This document shows positions 34,868 through 36,604 of a stretch of DNA of 36,604 nt, piece by piece. The notes under the pieces were generated by a model. That model saw only the letters and a list, made by a program, of their open reading frames with translations, had not been told where the DNA came from and did not search any database. Origin of the DNA: an uncultured Oscillospiraceae bacterium (lineage in GTDB: Bacteria > Bacillota > Clostridia > Oscillospirales > Oscillospiraceae). The position numbers were made by a program, and so were the translations under genes. Within the stretch, counting starts at the first letter, position 1, and every line of letters starts with the position of its first letter. The stretch covers positions 1-36,604 of the forward strand of contig CANQXH010000014.1 in the NCBI GenBank assembly GCA_947627745.1. Reading direction: 5' to 3'.

Positions 34868-36604
34868 ATGAAAAGCACTTTCAAACAGCTGCTCTGCGGT
34901 CTGCTCGCGCTGTGCATGGCTCTTTCTCTTGCCGCCTGCGGTCCTCAGGACGACCAGCCCGAAGTGGCGGAGGACATCGTCAACGGCGACTTCGAGGAAG
35001 TGAGCGACAATAAGTGGGTGGGCTGGACCCGGGAGGACGCGGCCTTTAACTTCCGGGGCGTGACCAACGAGGAGAAGATCAAGGGCGTGCCCATGGAAAA
35101 ATCCGGCGACTATTATTTTGCCGGTACCGCCGGCGGCAACCCGCCCATGCGGGGCACCCTGACCTCCGACCCCTTCAAGCTGGGCGGCAACGGTTTTATC
35201 ACCTTTAAAATGGGCGCCGGCAAGAACACCGAGAAGGTCTATGTGGAATTCTTCGAGGTGGGTGGCGACACGCCCCTGGCCCATGTGACCAACGACGACT
35301 GCGACGGCGTGTACATCACCGAGCATCTGATCACCAAGGTGGTGGACCTGTCCGCTTATATCGGCAAGAGCATCTATATCGTCATCACCGACAATGACGA
35401 CGGCACGGACCTGGCCTATGTGAATGTGGACGCCTTCCACGTCTGCGCCTCCGACGACGAGGTGGCGGCGGCCCAGGCCGAGCACGACCGGCAGATTGCC
35501 GACTATGGCGAAAAGCCCTTTGAGGAGGACGAGACCTCCAACACCATCACGAACCCCGGCTTTGAGACCGGCGATTTCACCGGCTGGAAGATCCTGGAAG
35601 GCACGGCTCTGACCGTTGCCAACGTGACCTCCACCAGCCAGTACTACTGGGACGACCGCTCCGTCTACGGCGAGGGCGACTACTACCTGGACGGCAGCAA
35701 CAACGGCGCCGTCATGGAGAGCCTCACCGGCGCCATCCGCTCCACCAAATTCACTCTGGGGGGCGACGGGTACATCTCCTTCATGATTGGCTGCGGCAAC
35801 GGCGGCTCCTATGTTGCCCTGTGCGACGCCGCCACGGACGAGGAGCTCATCAAGGTCACCAACGACTACTTCTCCGACCCGGCCCTGGCCTTGACCCTGC
35901 TGCGGGTGTACATGGACGCCCGGGAGTATGTGGGCAAGGTGGTCTACCTGAAGGTCGTGGACTGCAACGACGGCAGCAGCGGCGGCTTCGCTTTCATCAA
36001 CGTGGACGATTTCCAGGTCTCCCTCACCACCGACCAGGTGGCGGAGCTGGAGGTGGCCCAGCTGGAGAGCATCCAGAACGAGACCTACACCTCCGCCTCC
36101 TACGACGACCTGGCCTCCCTGCTGAACTACTATAATAATTATCCCTATCCCGTGCCCCTGAACTCCCTGGCCTTCACCGCCTACGCGGCCAACCAGGTGG
36201 TGGACTGCGGCACTGTGGACCTGACCGCGTACCTGGCGGACGCCGCCGCCTCCTTCGGCGGCGAGGCCGTCACGGATATTGCCGTCACCAAGGTGATCTA
36301 TGACGGGACCGAGACCACAGAGGGCTTCGACGCCTTTGACATGAGCGCCCCCGGCTACTACCAGGTGACCTACCAGGCCTCCTACGAGGGCAAGACCGCC
36401 GAGGCCAGCTTCACCGTGGTGGCCATGGCGGATCACAACAGCGTGGCCAATCCCGGCTTCGAGTCCGGCAACCTGGCCGGCTGGACCGTCCTGACCGACG
36501 GCTGGAGCGTAGTGGAGGGCCAGGCCGCCGGCGTCATCAACGCCGAGAGCTACTGGGGCGAGGGCCTGCCCTATAACCAGGCCGGCTCCTATCACCTGGA
36601 CGGT
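34868..36604 (+). CDS. Large secreted modular lipoprotein with repeated CBM-like NPGFE modules (truncated by window end)
   Basis: MKSTFKQLLCGLLALCMALSLAACG lipobox; repeats IVNGDFEEVSDNKWVGW, ITNPGFETGDFTGW, VANPGFESGNLAGW; SD AAGGAGG; frame open to the edge (579 codons). Confidence 0.85.
   Translation, partial: MKSTFKQLLCGLLALCMALSLAACGPQDDQPEVAEDIVNGDFEEVSDNKWVGWTREDAAFNFRGVTNEEKIKGVPMEKSGDYYFAGTAGGNPPMRGTLTSDPFKLGGNGFITFKMGAGKNTEKVYVEFFEVGGDTPLAHVTNDDCDGVYITEHLITKVVDLSAYIGKSIYIVITDNDDGTDLAYVNVDAFHVCASDDEVAAAQAEHDRQIADYGEKPFEEDETSNTITNPGFETGDFTGWKILEGTALTVANVTSTSQYYWDDRSVYGEGDYYLDGSNNGAVMESLTGAIRSTKFTLGGDGYISFMIGCGNGGSYVALCDAATDEELIKVTNDYFSDPALALTLLRVYMDAREYVGKVVYLKVVDCNDGSSGGFAFINVDDFQVSLTTDQVAELEVAQLESIQNETYTSASYDDLASLLNYYNNYPYPVPLNSLAFTAYAANQVVDCGTVDLTAYLADAAASFGGEAVTDIAVTKVIYDGTETTEGFDAFDMSAPGYYQVTYQASYEGKTAEASFTVVAMADHNSVANPGFESGNLAGWTVLTDGWSVVEGQAAGVINAESYWGEGLPYNQAGSYHLDG

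Noticed and set aside
34781-36595. 604-aa minus-strand ORF at the right end
   Set aside because: Opposite a lipoprotein frame with SD, signal peptide and repeats; composition is antisense-like.
1-36604. CRISPR array, tRNA or rRNA genes
   Set aside because: No regularly spaced repeat array and no tRNA cloverleaf or rRNA-like sequence noticed by eye; a tRNAscan/Infernal run would be needed to exclude small RNAs.

Overview
The window appears to come from a Firmicutes (Clostridia/Oscillospiraceae-like) chromosome; that placement is inferred from protein style and composition only. It has two parts. (A) About 1-10,170 is a more AT-rich accessory/defence region. It contains a frameshifted AbiEi-like antitoxin, a two-gene toxin-antitoxin (TA) locus (MqsR-like toxin plus MqsA/XRE/Panacea-SocA antitoxin), and an island flanked by ~195-bp imperfect direct repeats. 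The island carries an AAA_14/DUF4143 ATPase, an HsdR remnant, and an overlapping Res / two-TM protein / Mod operon. The right repeat contains the 3' end of an intact AbrB-like gene and the left repeat a truncated copy of it. (B) About 10,170-36,604 is GC-rich and more chromosomal in character. It carries a zinc-ribbon/KAP-like protein with tandem PH-like repeats and degenerate Walker motifs, a GT8 glycosyltransferase, a PadR-DUF2812 operon, MATE, cardiolipin synthase, MarR plus a giant acyl-CoA dehydratase activase, and a fructan/sucrose-type locus (GH32, ABC transporter without ATPase, LacI, a four-gene membrane module, PfkB kinase, and a truncated modular lipoprotein). The best leads are the Res-2TM-Mod operon with an AT-rich mosaic Mod, the repeat-bounded island, the Panacea TA pair, and the KAP-like pseudo-NTPase. 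All family calls come from reading motifs by eye. No searches were run.
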